Of a DNA stretch of 64,000 nucleotides, positions 1-14,933 are shown one piece after another. A model generated the notes under the pieces. The model was not told the origin of the DNA and did no database searches. It saw nothing but the letters and a program-made list of their open reading frames with translations. Position 1 is the stretch's first letter. Each line of letters starts with the position of its first letter. Both the position numbers and the translations under genes were made by a program. This DNA is from Pseudolabrys sp. (GTDB lineage Bacteria > Pseudomonadota > Alphaproteobacteria > Rhizobiales > Xanthobacteraceae), in NCBI GenBank assembly GCA_026125895.1, contig JAHCKG010000002.1, positions 1 to 64,000 of the forward strand. The letters are read 5' to 3'.

Positions 1-28
1 GGGCTCCTCTCCAAGTCAAGGACAAGTC

Positions 29-71
29 TCGGACAACACAGGAACAAGTGTCGGGCAACACAGGGACAACC
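29..71. repeat. Imperfect tandem repeat upstream of the HU gene
   Basis: Two adjacent copies of about 21 bases follow the pattern tcggRcaacacaggRacaa (29-50 and 51-71), with a further partial copy just before them. They sit about 150 bases before the HU start. No coding function is visible; this could be a regulatory array or simple slippage. Confidence 0.5.
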
Positions 72-222
72 AACGGCGCGGGGCGCCATGACGCGGCTGC
101 GAAATGCGAAAAAGCCCTATTTCACGGTAAGAATCATGGTCAGACCGCACCCGAATCGTCTAATCCGGACGTCACGGTCTGGCGCTGCGCCAGCCCTTGC
201 GGCTCAAGAGGAGGGTCCCCTG

Positions 223-522
223 ATGGCTACGGCAACTAAGGCTCCGGCAACGGTTACCCTGAAGCATCTCGCTGCGGCGCTCGCCGACTCGCACGAAATG
301 TCCAAGAAGCAGGCGGAAACCGTCCTCGGCGATTTCGTCGGCAACATCGTCAAGCACCTCAAGAAAGGCGAGCGTATCCGCATCGGCGGCCTCGGCATCC
401 TTCAGGTGCGCAAGCGTGCCGCGCGCATCGGCCGTAACCCGGCCACGGGCGAACAGATTCAGATCAAGGCGTCGAAGAAGGTTGCCTTCCGCGCCGCCAA
501 GGAACTCAAGGAAGCGATCTGA
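223..522 (+). CDS. hupB: HU family DNA-binding protein
   Basis: Small, basic, histone-like nucleoid protein that bends DNA as a dimer. The 99-residue product has the family fold: two N-terminal helices, then a beta saddle with the DNA-intercalating arm around RNPATG (residues 71-76), and a Lys-rich C-terminus. The start at 223 is chosen because an AGGAGG-like ribosome site lies just before it and the conserved region begins there; upstream in-frame ATGs lack homology. The N-terminus is extended by about six residues (MATATKAP), as in many Hyphomicrobiales. In related genomes hupB usually follows lon on the same strand; here it is 5 kb away and in the opposite orientation. Confidence 0.93.
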   Translation: MATATKAPATVTLKHLAAALADSHEMSKKQAETVLGDFVGNIVKHLKKGERIRIGGLGILQVRKRAARIGRNPATGEQIQIKASKKVAFRAAKELKEAI

Positions 523-552
523 CGCTTCCGATCGGACCCTCCGGGGATTGTC

Positions 553-590
553 ACGACGGGCGCCGAGCCGAGGCTCGCGCCCGTCGTTTT
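553..590 (+). terminator. Rho-independent terminator after hupB
   Basis: A GC-rich stem (acgacgggcgc paired with gcgcccgtcgt) with a short loop is followed by TTTT. It lies 30 bases after the HU stop and just before the convergent alpha/beta hydrolase gene. Confidence 0.8.
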
Positions 591-598
591 GATTCCGG

Positions 599-1447
599 CT
601 AGTGGCGCGGCAGGAATTCACGGATCGCCGCGCCGATCGGCGCGGCGTGCGTCTCCAGCGCGAAATGTCCGGTGTCGAAGAAGCTCACTTTCGCCTGTGG
701 CAGATCGCGTTTGTAGGCTTCGGCGCCCGCCGGCAGAAAGAACGGATCGTTCCTGCCCCACAGCGCGATCAGCGGCGGCTGGTGCTTGCGGAAGTAGTCA
801 TGGAAGCCCGGATAAGCTTCGATATTGGTGCGGTAATCGAGCATCAGGTCGAGCTGGATGTCGGCGTTGCCCGGCCGCGCCAGATAGAAATCGTCGAGGC
901 TTCGGCCGTCGGGCGACACCGTCGCCGGATCCGGTACGCCATGGGTGTACTGAAACAACGTCGTCTCCGGCGCCAGGAAGGCGCGCAGCGCGTCGCGATT
1001 GTCCGGCGTCGGCGATTGCCAATAAGCGCGGATCGGATTCCAGCCGTCGCTCAGGCCTTCGACATAGGCATTGCCGTTCTGCGACACGATGGCCGTGATG
1101 CGCTCGGGATGACTGGCGGCGAGCCGCAGGCCGACCGGCGCGCCGTAGTCGAAGACGTAGATCGCGAAACGTTTCAGGCCGATCACCTCGGTGAAGCGCG
1201 CCATCACCTTCGCCAGATTGGCGAAGCTGTAGGTGAAGGTCTCGCGCGGCGGCTGCGCCGACTGGCCGAAGCCCGGCAGGTCCGGCGCGATGATGTGGAA
1301 GTCGTCGGCCAGTTCCGGGATCAGGTCGCGGAACATGTGGCTTGCGGTCGGAAAGCCGTGCAGCAGCAAGATGGCGGGGCGGCCCGCCTGCCCGGCTTCG
1401 CGGTAGAAGATATCGACGCCGTCCACGGCCACGGTTCGGAAATGCAT
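599..1447 (-). CDS. Alpha/beta hydrolase, haloalkane-dehalogenase/epoxide-hydrolase type
   Basis: Soluble hydrolase of 282 residues. It has HGFPT (about residues 30-34) forming the oxyanion-hole region and a nucleophile elbow VFDYGAP in which Asp100 replaces the usual Ser. An acid Asp in GRNDPFF (about 234) and a His in TGHFALE (about 261) complete the triad. An Asp nucleophile is the hallmark of haloalkane dehalogenases and epoxide hydrolases, which work through an ester intermediate; the substrate cannot be told from sequence. The ATG at 1447 is preferred over a GTG at 1462 because a GGAGA site precedes it. It is divergent from the CGNR zinc-finger gene, about 140 bases apart. Confidence 0.85.
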   Translation of the reverse strand: MHFRTVAVDGVDIFYREAGQAGRPAILLLHGFPTASHMFRDLIPELADDFHIIAPDLPGFGQSAQPPRETFTYSFANLAKVMARFTEVIGLKRFAIYVFDYGAPVGLRLAASHPERITAIVSQNGNAYVEGLSDGWNPIRAYWQSPTPDNRDALRAFLAPETTLFQYTHGVPDPATVSPDGRSLDDFYLARPGNADIQLDLMLDYRTNIEAYPGFHDYFRKHQPPLIALWGRNDPFFLPAGAEAYKRDLPQAKVSFFDTGHFALETHAAPIGAAIREFLPRH

Positions 1448-1584
1448 GCGGCTGGTCTCCACTGTCGCTCAGGCCCTCGGAAATGAGTAACCTTTGTTTT
1501 TCTATTTTGATGGTTACTTGCAGTTCGTAACTTGTCAATCATCGTATTGCCGGTTATCACCCGTTTGTGACTGGAGAAGCGGCG

Positions 1585-2208
1585 ATGGAACACGTTCAGA
1601 CCCCCGATGCCGAACCCGCCGGTGCAGCGCCCTGGCCGGCGCTCGGGGACCATCTCGCGCTCGATTTCCTCAACACGATCGCGACGGCACGCGGCGGCCG
1701 TGTCGAATGGCTGAGTTCGGGCGAGGCCTTCCTGGCCTGGCTCAAGACGGCGGGCGTCATCGACAAGCCGCCGCGCTTCGAGCGTGCGGGGCTCGACGCC
1801 GCCGCCAGGGACGCGATTGAACTGCGCGAGTGGTTCCGCGGCGCGCTCGGCCGCATCAAGGCCAAGGGCCGCGACGCGATGACAGCATCCGATCTCAAGC
1901 GGCTGAATGCCCTGCTGGCGCGCGGCGCCAGCTTTCAGCGCGTCGAGCCGACCGCGGGCGGCCTCAAGACCGTCAGCGTGCGGCCGATGGACGACGCGCA
2001 GGCCCTGCTGGCGCCGCTCGCCGCCGCGATCGCCGATCTCCTGTGTCACGGCGATCTCGATCTGGTGCGGCGCTGCGAAGGCGAGCAGTGCACCTTGTGG
2101 TTCTACGACCGCACCAAGTCACACCGGCGCCGCTGGTGCAGCCAGGCGCTATGCGGCAACCGCGCCAAGGCCGCGGCATTCCGCTATCGCCACCGCGACG
2201 CGCACTGA
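1585..2208 (+). CDS. CGNR zinc-finger / ABATE-domain protein, putative regulator
   Basis: Product of 207 residues. The N-terminal ABATE-type domain (roughly residues 15-140) contains the family signature ALDFLNT. The C-terminal CGNR zinc finger has C-E-G-E-Q-C, a WFYD segment, RRRWCS and CGNRAKAA, ending in Arg/His-rich sequence. The family is thought to be a one-component transcription regulator, but ligands are unknown. The ATG at 1585 follows a GGAGAAG site; an in-frame GTG at 1567 is less likely. It is divergent from the preceding hydrolase, which may be a target, though that is only inferred from position. Confidence 0.85.
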   Translation: MEHVQTPDAEPAGAAPWPALGDHLALDFLNTIATARGGRVEWLSSGEAFLAWLKTAGVIDKPPRFERAGLDAAARDAIELREWFRGALGRIKAKGRDAMTASDLKRLNALLARGASFQRVEPTAGGLKTVSVRPMDDAQALLAPLAAAIADLLCHGDLDLVRRCEGEQCTLWFYDRTKSHRRRWCSQALCGNRAKAAAFRYRHRDAH

Positions 2209-2277
2209 TCGGAGCAAGCCCCTTGTCTTGGCCGTCCGCCGCGCTTTTATGAGGACGGACCATTCTGGAGTGCCGCC

Positions 2278-3529
2278 GTGCCCGCCTCGCCCGTCTTCGA
2301 CTACACCGTGCTTGAGCGCTTCCTGCGTTACGTCGTGATCGACACGCAGTCCGATCCGGAATCGCCGACCACGCCGTCCACCGAGAAGCAGAAAAATCTC
2401 GGCCGGCTGCTGGTGAGCGAATTGCGCGATATCGGCCTTGGCGACGCCGCCATGGACGAGAACGGCTATGTCTATGCGACGCTGCCGGCCAATACGGCCA
2501 AGGCCGTGCCGGTGGTCTGCTTCTGCTCGCACATGGACACCTCGCCGGACTGCTCCGGCGCGAATGTGAAGCCGCAGATCGTGCGCAACTACCAGGGCGG
2601 CGACATCGTGCTACCCGGCGACAGGACGCAGATCATCCGCGCCGCGGAACATCCCGCTCGCCAAGCAGATCGGCAGCGACATCGTCACCTCCGACGGCAC
2701 GACCTTGCTCGGCGCCGACAACAAAGCCGGGCTTGCCGAGATCGTCGATGCCATGCGCTTCCTCGTCGCGCATCCCGAAATCAAGCACGGCGTCATCAAG
2801 GTGCTGTTCACGCCGGACGAAGAGATCGGCCGCGGCGTCGACAAGGCCGACCTCAAGCGGCTCGGCGCCGACTTCGCCTACACGATCGACGGCGAGGCCG
2901 CCGGCACCATCGAGAACGAGACCTTTTCGGCCGACGCGGCGATCGTCACCATCACCGGCGTCGCCGCGCATCCCGGCTTTGCCAAAGGCAAGATGGAGAA
3001 CGCCATCAAGATCGCCGCGCGTATCATCGATGCCCTGCCCAAGGACACCTGCACGCCGGAAACCACCGAGGGCCGCGAAGGCTTCCTGCATCCGGTGTCG
3101 GTGACGTCACAGCTCGGCGAGGCGAAGCTCCAGTTCATCGTCCGCGATTTCGACGACGCCGGCCTGCGCGCCAAGGGGCAATTGCTGGAGCAGACAGTCA
3201 AGCAGGTGATGCGCGACTTCCCGCGCTCGACCTATCGCTTCGAGATCAAGGAGCAGTACCGCAACATGCGCGTCGTGCTCGACCGGCATCCGGCCATCGT
3301 CGATAACGCCATGGAAGCGGTGCGCCGCGCGGGTCTCGAGCCGGTCAAGGGCTCGATCCGCGGCGGCACCGACGGTTCGCGGCTGTCCTTCATGGGCCTG
3401 CCCTGCCCCAATATCTTCGCCGGCGAACACGCCTTCCACTCGCCGCTGGAGTGGGTGAGCGTCCAGGACATGCAGGCTGCGGTGCGCACCATCGTGCACC
3501 TCGCCGCGCTGTGGGAAGAGCGGGCGTAA
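2278..3529 (+). pseudogene. pepT: Peptidase T (tripeptidase), disrupted by a 1-nt frameshift
   Basis: M20B zinc aminotripeptidase that would release N-terminal residues from tripeptides. The first frame (2278 to about 2655) reads as PepT up to the CSHMDTSPD zinc-ligand motif and a following QIIRAAEHP. Homology then continues in the next frame from PLAKQIGSD with LLGADNKAG, TPDEEIG, TIDGE and GEHAFHSP, i.e. all remaining zinc ligands. The span is 1252 bases, one more than 417 codons. Removing one C from the CCC at 2653-2655 restores a 416-residue protein. It starts with GTG after CTGGAG. Either a fresh pseudogene or a sequencing error in a C run. Confidence 0.88.
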
Positions 3530-3653
3530 GGCGCGAAGGCGCATCGGTCCTGGCGGCCGCGCCGGCCAAGCCGTGTCGCGGCCCTTGATATGCATCAATA
3601 AACTCCCGGTTGCCGGCGGCGAATATGACCACTCCATCAACCGGGAGGTCCCC

Positions 3654-3968
3654 ATGCGGCGGATCGTGCTTTTGGCGTCGCTGATCTTCGCGTTGCCGAT
3701 CTTGGCATCGCTGATGATGCTGGCTGCGATAAACCAGGCCAGCGCGTTGTCCTGCGACGCCGGCAACGGCTGCAGCGTCGATTGCGACGACGGCTGCAGC
3801 GCGGTCTACTATCAGGACACGCAGCAGTGCGTCGCCGTCTGCTACGACAAGAAGGGCAAGAAGAAGATCGCGACGCCGATCACGGCGACGTTCAAGAACG
3901 CGGCGAAAGCCGACATCGAACGTATCCTGGGCCTCGGATCCAAGAAGTCGCGGCCCAAAGGCAACTAG
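3654..3968 (+). CDS. Small Cys-rich secreted or membrane-anchored hypothetical protein
   Basis: Product of 104 residues. Residues 1-31 form a signal peptide or N-terminal anchor (basic MRR, then a long hydrophobic stretch ending near NQASA). A compact Cys-rich segment follows (about residues 33-65: LSCDAGNGCSVDCDDGCS, QQCVAVCYD), likely disulfide-bonded in the periplasm, and then a basic C-terminal tail. A GGGAGG ribosome site precedes the ATG at 3654; a longer in-frame start at 3573 has no such site. I do not recognise a named family; function unknown. Confidence 0.7.
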   Translation: MRRIVLLASLIFALPILASLMMLAAINQASALSCDAGNGCSVDCDDGCSAVYYQDTQQCVAVCYDKKGKKKIATPITATFKNAAKADIERILGLGSKKSRPKGN

Positions 3969-3996
3969 CCAAGGGCAATTAGCCAAGGGCAACTAA
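3957..3996. repeat. Short tandem repeat spanning the stop codon of the Cys-rich protein gene
   Basis: Three near-identical units of about 15 bases (pattern ccaagggcaaYta) are tandemly arranged from the last codons of the gene through 3996. Each unit carries a TAG or TAA. Confidence 0.6.
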
Positions 3997-4103
3997 CGCC
4001 GCGCGCCGTCCGGCCCGTTCCAGCCCGATCAGGATTCGGGTGGTTCGCCTTGCCGTCTTCTGCGACTTGAGACCGCATCGTTCGGTCGGGTCGCGAGGGC
4101 GCC

Positions 4104-5360
4104 ATGTCGAATAATCTGTCGAATAATCTATCGAAGAGCTTGCATCATCACCGCCTGCCGCCGGCCTTCCAACGGCTTGCGTGGTCCAACCTGATTGCGC
4201 AATCGGCCGATCAGGTCGCGCTCGCCGCCACGCCGATGGTGGCGGTGCTTGCGCTCGGGGCCGGCGCCGGCGCGACCGGCCTGCTCACCGCGGCGCAGAC
4301 CTTACCCTTCCTGCTGCTGTCGTTCCCGGCCGGCGTCATCGCCGACCGCACGGCGCGACGATCACTGATGGCGACGGCCGAGGCCGTGCGCAGCGCCGCG
4401 TTGCTGTCGTTGCCGGTGCTCATCGCGCTCGACTGGCTATCGGTGCCGATGCTGGCAATGATCGGCTTCCTGGCCGCGACCGGGACCGTAGCGTTCAGCG
4501 TCACCGCACCGGCTCTGGTGCCGGCGCTGGTGCCCCGGCAGGCCTTCGCGGCCGCTAACGGGCGACTTGAACTCGCGCGCAGCACGGCCTTCGCCGCCGG
4601 TCCCGCGCTTGCCGGCGCCGTGGTCGCCTGGCTCGGCGCCTCGCCGACCTTCCTGCTCGCGGCGGTCCTGTCGGCAGCCGCCGCCATGCTGTTGATCGGC
4701 ATTTCCGAGCCGCAGCGTCCGCCGCAACCGCCGCGCCACATCGTGAGCGACCTGAAGGAAGGCGCCCGCTTCGTCTGGCAACACGAGTGGCTGCGGCCGA
4801 TCCTGCTGACGGCGGTGGTGTGGAATATCTCGTGGTTCGTCTTGCAGGCGGCCTTCGTGCCCTACGCCGTGCATCGTCTCGGGCTGTCGGCGAGCGGCGT
4901 CGGCATCACGCTCGCCATCTACGGCATCGGCATGGTGGCAGGCGCGCTGCTCGCCTCGCGCATCGTGGCATGGATGTCGTTCGGCGCCGCGGTTGTCATC
5001 GGCCCTCTCGTGTCCGTCGCCGCCATCGCGGCGATGGTCGCGACGCTGCAATGGCCTTCGGGCGCGCTGGCCGGGCTCTCGTTCTTCCTGTTCGGCGCCG
5101 GTCCGATCGTTTGGGTGATCTCATCGACGACGTTGCGCCAGGCCGTCACCCCGGAAGCCCTGCTCGGCCGCGTGTCGGCGCTGTTCATGACGGCCAATAC
5201 CGGCGCGCGGCCCATCGGCGCGGCGATCGGCGGCCTGATCGGCGCCGGCTACGGCGCCGAGGCCTGCATCGTCGTCGCCTGCATCGGTTTCCTGATTCAG
5301 GCTGCGATCATCCTGCGCTCGCCGATCCCGAGCCTCGCGCGGCTGCCGGCTATGGCCTGA
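4104..5360 (+). CDS. MFS transporter, EntS-like drug/siderophore exporter type
   Basis: Inner-membrane secondary transporter of 418 residues with about 12 hydrophobic segments in two bundles. The loop between helices 2 and 3 carries the MFS motif GVIADRTARR (about residues 76-85). The overall pattern matches the EntS/MFS_3 group of exporters, often annotated as enterobactin or multidrug exporters; no siderophore genes are nearby, so the substrate is unknown. The N-terminus has a short repeat (SNNLSNNLS). It ends just before tRNA-Val, which lies on the other strand. Confidence 0.82.
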   Translation: MSNNLSNNLSKSLHHHRLPPAFQRLAWSNLIAQSADQVALAATPMVAVLALGAGAGATGLLTAAQTLPFLLLSFPAGVIADRTARRSLMATAEAVRSAALLSLPVLIALDWLSVPMLAMIGFLAATGTVAFSVTAPALVPALVPRQAFAAANGRLELARSTAFAAGPALAGAVVAWLGASPTFLLAAVLSAAAAMLLIGISEPQRPPQPPRHIVSDLKEGARFVWQHEWLRPILLTAVVWNISWFVLQAAFVPYAVHRLGLSASGVGITLAIYGIGMVAGALLASRIVAWMSFGAAVVIGPLVSVAAIAAMVATLQWPSGALAGLSFFLFGAGPIVWVISSTTLRQAVTPEALLGRVSALFMTANTGARPIGAAIGGLIGAGYGAEACIVVACIGFLIQAAIILRSPIPSLARLPAMA

Positions 5361-5370
5361 ACGGATGAGA

Positions 5371-5445
5371 TGGTGGGCAGTGAGAGGATCGAACTCCCGA
5401 CCGTCCCGGTGTAAACGGGATGCTCTACCGCTGAGCTAACTGCCC
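5371..5445 (-). tRNA. tRNA-Val (TAC anticodon)
   Basis: On the minus strand the sequence begins GGGCAGTTAGCTCAGC and ends with a matching acceptor arm plus an encoded CCA. The anticodon loop TTTACAC, closed by TCCCG/CGGGA, gives anticodon TAC (valine). The T-arm contains GTTCGATCC. Length is 75 bases including CCA. Confidence 0.96.
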
Positions 5446-5511
5446 TGACGCCGCGCCTTATCGGCCAAGGCTGGCCGCCGCGCAAGACGCACGTCCCCCT
5501 CGCCGCCCAAC

Positions 5512-5541
5512 AAAAAAACGGCGCCCGCGAGGGCGCCGCTT
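5512..5541 (-). terminator. Rho-independent terminator after lon
   Basis: Read on the minus strand, a stem GCGGCGCCC / GGGCGCC(G) is followed by a run of seven T (AAAAAAA at 5512-5518 on the plus strand). It lies about 25 bases beyond the lon stop codon. Confidence 0.85.
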
Positions 5542-5563
5542 TCTCGTTTCAGAGGCTGGCCGC

Positions 5564-7990
<2,427 letters not shown>

Positions 7991-8418
7991 TGCTTCCAGT
8001 CCTTGTGTTGTGCCCCTGTTTCGAGACCCGCCTTGGCGGCATCGCAAAAACAGTGCCGAGCAGGAAGAAGGAACGTCGGAGCGCGCTTCCTGTTTCGCGC
8101 TCCACCCCCGAGCATGAGTTTCGGGGTTAATTCCTTCGTCAAAAACGACGCCAAACGAAACTTTGTACGCCAATTGTTCGACAGCACTATACGTAGGATG
8201 GTGGTCCCTCCTCCGCAAGTAACGGCCGAAACGCCGGTTAAGATCAGCCTAGCGCCAAAGCACAACACAAACGCTTTGATTCTGCGACGCTAAAGCCGTG
8301 TCGCACGGGCGTTATTCCGCCACCGCCGGGCTCACCCGCGGGCGCCGCGGAACCGGCGCGCGGCAACGGGCTACCGGCCCCGAGAGGGGCCGGTAGTTCC
8401 CTTTTGGAACTAAGGAAA
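7991..8418 (-). promoter_or_regulatory. lon leader / clpX-lon intergenic region with candidate promoter
   Basis: This 428-base gap holds no gene. On the minus strand a candidate housekeeping promoter is TTGCGG (8213-8218) and TACGTA (8190-8195) with a 17-base spacer, giving a leader of about 180 bases before lon. A heat-shock-type promoter was looked for but no convincing match was found. The clpX-proximal part contains the hairpin listed separately. Confidence 0.3.
8371..8396 (-). terminator. Strong hairpin downstream of clpX
   Basis: Perfect inverted repeat ctaccggcccc / ggggccggtag with a 4-base loop, about 25 bases past the clpX stop. It has no T tract on the minus strand, so it may be a terminator of weak type or an mRNA 3'-end stabiliser separating clpX from lon. 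Confidence 0.55.
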
Positions 8419-9696
<1,278 letters not shown>

Positions 9697-10068
9697 TCCG
9701 TTCTCCGTCTCACTCGTCCCAATACCCGACCAAGCAGACCGTCCAGCCAGCGCTCGTCAAAGTATCGTTCGTTGTGTCACCCGCCACGGCCCCGGCAGAT
9801 CCGGAGCCAATTGACAGCGAAGCAAATTCCGCGCCGGATTTCCAACACGGCGGCCCAGTTTCTTTGGGTGGCCGCTCGCCCGTTTCAGTCCCGAAGCATA
9901 AGCGAAGCATGCTACGGGCAGGATGATCAAGAATGTATTAACGATAACATTGGCCGGATTTGTGTACAAAAACAGGCACAAATTACCGTTACTCCAGATC
10001 CTTTCCGAACTTTCGCAGGGCTTTCGGGCGCAGGAACTTTCGCCACCCGAAATCCCGCGTCGTCCGCC
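9697..10068 (-). other. clpP-clpX intergenic region, no gene seen
   Basis: This 372-base stretch contains no credible open frame. The part from about 9915 to 9990 is clearly AT-richer than the surroundings (TTAACGATAACATT, TGTGTACAAAAAC) and probably holds the clpX promoter on the minus strand. I could not fix -35/-10 boxes with confidence. Confidence 0.5.
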
Positions 10069-10701
10069 TCAGGCCGGCTTGATGGCCATGTCCTGCGGCC
10101 TCTTCTCGATCACCTTGTCGACGATGCCGAAATCGCGCGCGGCCTCGGCGGTGAGGAAGTAATCGCGCTCCAGCGCGTCCTCGATCTTCTTCAGCGACTG
10201 CCCCGTGTGGTGCACGTAGATTTCGTTCAGCCGTTTCTTCAGGTTCAAAATCTCTTGCGCGTGCAGCATGATATCGGTCGCCTGGCCCTGAAAGCCGCCG
10301 GACGGCTGATGCACCATGATGCGCGCGTTCGGCAGCGCGAAACGCATGTCCTTCTCGCCCGCGGCGAGCAGCAGCGAACCCATCGAGGCCGCCTGGCCGA
10401 TGCAGAGCGTCGACACCGCGGGGCGGATGAACTGCATCGTGTCGTAGATCGCCATGCCCGACGTCACCACCCCGCCCGGCGAGTTGATGTACATCGAGAT
10501 TTCCTTCTTCGGATTCTCGGCTTCGAGGAACAGCAGCTGCGCCACGATCAGGGTGGACATGCCATCCTCGATCGGACCGGTGATGAAGATGATGCGTTCC
10601 TTCAGGAGCCGGGAGAAGATGTCGTAAGCCCGTTCGCCGCGGTTGGTCTGCTCGACCACCATCGGCACCAGGTTCATATAGGTATCGATCGGATCTTTCA
10701 T
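10069..10701 (-). CDS. clpP: ATP-dependent Clp protease proteolytic subunit
   Basis: Serine peptidase forming the tetradecameric chamber partnered by ClpX. The 210-residue product shows the catalytic triad: Ser106 in GQAASMGS, His131 in MVHQPSGG and Asp180 in LERDYF. The ATG at 10701 (MKDPIDTYM) follows a GGGAG site; an upstream in-frame start would add ten unrelated residues. Gene order tig-clpP-clpX-lon on one strand is the classic proteobacterial arrangement. Confidence 0.98.
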   Translation of the reverse strand: MKDPIDTYMNLVPMVVEQTNRGERAYDIFSRLLKERIIFITGPIEDGMSTLIVAQLLFLEAENPKKEISMYINSPGGVVTSGMAIYDTMQFIRPAVSTLCIGQAASMGSLLLAAGEKDMRFALPNARIMVHQPSGGFQGQATDIMLHAQEILNLKKRLNEIYVHHTGQSLKKIEDALERDYFLTAEAARDFGIVDKVIEKRPQDMAIKPA

Positions 10702-10885
10702 AACGGCTCCCAGACGCGCTCTTGAGCGCATTGACGCGAATCACTCGGGCTAGATTAGCCGCTGGCCGCGCTTCGACGATCTATTTTCGGTTGCCCCCGA
10801 CCGCAAGGGCCACCGCGGCGCCTGGTGACAAGTGTCTTAAGACTCAAGCCTAACCGGCGTTTCCGCGAGGGCCGTTCGCCGGATG

Positions 10886-10920
10886 CCAACGCCGGCAGGC
10901 GAAGTGAGCCTGCCGGTTGG
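10886..10920 (-). terminator. Inverted repeat between tig and clpP
   Basis: Stem built from ccaa-c-gccggcaggc and gcctgccggttgg with a 7-base loop, about 55 bases after the tig stop. There is no T run, so it is a hairpin-only candidate terminator or processing signal. Confidence 0.45.
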
Positions 10921-10973
10921 CCAGTGTGACGAAAGCCGATTAAGCAATCGTGCAGGAGAAAGGCTAACTCTGG

Positions 10974-12323
10974 TTAAGCCGCCTCGTCTTCCTTCATCAA
11001 TTCCTCGCGCGACACCTTCTTGTCGGTGACGTCGGCGAGCTCGAGCAGGAAGTCGACGACCTTCTCCTCGAAGATCGGCGCGCGCAGCGAGGCGAGCGCG
11101 TCCGGGTTCTGGCGGTAGTAGTCCCACACCCGCTGTTCCTGGCCGGCGAACTGGCGGGCGCGCTCGGCGACCGCACGCGACAGTTCCTCGTCGCCCACCG
11201 TGATCTTGTTCTTCTCGCCGATCTCGGCGAGCACCAGACCGAGGCGCACGCGACGCTCCGCGATGCCGCGATACTCTTCCTTGGCCTTCTCCTCGGTGGT
11301 GTTCTCATCGGCGAAGGTCTTGTTCTCGGCCTTCAGCTCTTCGGTCACCGACGACCAGACGCGATTGAACTCGTCTTCGGCAAGCGTCGGCGGCAGATCG
11401 AACTTGTGCAGCTTGTCGAGCTCGTCGAGCAGCGCGCGCTTCACTTTCTGGCGCGACATCTGCTGGTAGTCGCGGCCGATGCGCTCCTTCACCGCTTCGC
11501 GCAGCTTGGCGAGCGATTCCAGCCCGAGCTGCTTGGCGAATTCATCGTCGACCTTGACCTCGCCCGGCGCTTCGATCGACTTCGCCGTCGTGGCGAATTC
11601 GGCGTCCTTGCCCGCGAGTTCGGCGTTGGCGTAGCGCTCCGGGAACTTGGCCTTCACGGTGCGGTTCTCGCCAGCGGCGATGCCGATGAGCTGGTCCTCG
11701 AAGCCCGGGATGAAGGTGCCCGAGCCGATTTCGACCGCAATGTCATCGCCGGTGCCGCCTTCGAACGGCTTGCCGTCGATGGTGCCGACGAAGGAGACGA
11801 TGACGCGATCGCCGGTCTCAGCCTTGGCGCCCTCGGCCTTGGCGGTATAGGGGCGGTTCTGCTTGGCGATGCGATCGACCGCTTCGTCGATCTCGGCGTC
11901 GGTGACGTCGGTCGTCAGCTTCTCCAGCTTGATCGACTTGAAATCGCCGAGCTTGATCTCGGGCACGATCTCGATGCCGACGGTGTAGTTGAGATCGGCG
12001 CCGCCGGTGATCAGCTTCTCGACTTCACCCTCTTCCGACGGCAGCGTGACCTTGGGATCGGCGGCGAGCTTGAAATTGTTGTCGGTGACGATCTTCTGGT
12101 TGGCGTCACGCACCGAGGCCTCGATCACCTCGGCCATCGCCGAACGGCCATAGACCTTCTTGAGATGCGCGACCGGCACCTTGCCCGGACGGAAGCCGTT
12201 GATGCGGACCTTGTCCTTGAGCTCCTCGAGGCGGGCATTCACCTTGGTCTCGAGTTCGGCGACCGGAATGCTGATCTTGTATTCGCGCTTCAGGCCTTCG
12301 GAGAGTGTTTCAGTAACCTGCAT
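10974..12323 (-). CDS. tig: Trigger factor
   Basis: Ribosome-bound chaperone and peptidyl-prolyl isomerase acting on nascent chains. The 449-residue product has the N-terminal ribosome-docking domain with the signature GFRPGKVP (around residues 43-50). A central FKBP-type PPIase domain follows (about 160-250, including [10 protein letters not shown] and [11 protein letters not shown]), then a helical C-terminal chaperone domain. The ATG at 12323 ([10 protein letters not shown]) is the family start; the eleven upstream in-frame residues are not conserved. First gene of the tig-clpP-clpX-lon block. Confidence 0.97.
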   Translation of the reverse strand: MQVTETLSEGLKREYKISIPVAELETKVNARLEELKDKVRINGFRPGKVPVAHLKKVYGRSAMAEVIEASVRDANQKIVTDNNFKLAADPKVTLPSEEGEVEKLITGGADLNYTVGIEIVPEIKLGDFKSIKLEKLTTDVTDAEIDEAVDRIAKQNRPYTAKAEGAKAETGDRVIVSFVGTIDGKPFEGGTGDDIAVEIGSGTFIPGFEDQLIGIAAGENRTVKAKFPERYANAELAGKDAEFATTAKSIEAPGEVKVDDEFAKQLGLESLAKLREAVKERIGRDYQQMSRQKVKRALLDELDKLHKFDLPPTLAEDEFNRVWSSVTEELKAENKTFADENTTEEKAKEEYRGIAERRVRLGLVLAEIGEKNKITVGDEELSRAVAERARQFAGQEQRVWDYYRQNPDALASLRAPIFEEKVVDFLLELADVTDKKVSREELMKEDEAA

Positions 12324-12455
12324 GATCTCACTTTGTCTTCGTTGGACGCGCGACACTGTCGGGTAACGACAACGGCGCGCCGTGGTGCTCGGAAAGCGGG
12401 ACCCGTTCCCGCGCTCATCAACTCAAAAACTCGAACCCTCTGGCTGCCCTTTGGC

Positions 12456-12540
12456 TGGTGCGGGCGGAGGGACTCGAACCCCCACGACTTTCGCCACCGG
12501 AACCTAAATCCGGCGCGTCTACCAATTCCGCCACGCCCGC
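12456..12540 (-). tRNA. tRNA-Leu (TAG anticodon)
   Basis: On the minus strand it begins GCGGGCGTGGCGGAATTGG, has a long variable arm as expected of class II tRNA, GGTTCGAGTCC in the T-arm, and an encoded CCA. The anticodon loop TTTAGGT, closed by CCGGA/TCCGG, gives TAG (leucine). Length 85 bases. Confidence 0.96.
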
Positions 12541-12692
12541 AAAGGGCCTTCAAAACCTGTCTGCCCGCGACGCGCGGACATAGCCCCTCAACCCGGCAAG
12601 GGCAAGGCGATAAAGCGCCGCCGTCGGAGGCGGCGCGGCCGTTTGCGGCGAAAATGGGAGCCACCGTTAAGATGGCCCCGTTTGCCGCCGGC

Positions 12693-14853
<2,161 letters not shown>

Positions 14854-14933
14854 TCCGGTATTGACGCGATCTGGCGGCTGGCCAAAGGTCGCCGCCGGAT
14901 TTTACCCATTCCAGCCAGGGGGAAAGAGTACCC

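Noticed and set aside
5371..5445. Integration site of a mobile element at tRNA-Val
   Set aside because: No integrase and no duplicated tRNA 3' end were seen nearby.
9697..10068. Heat-shock (sigma-32) promoter for clpX
   Set aside because: A CTTGAT segment is present but no matching -10 at suitable spacing.
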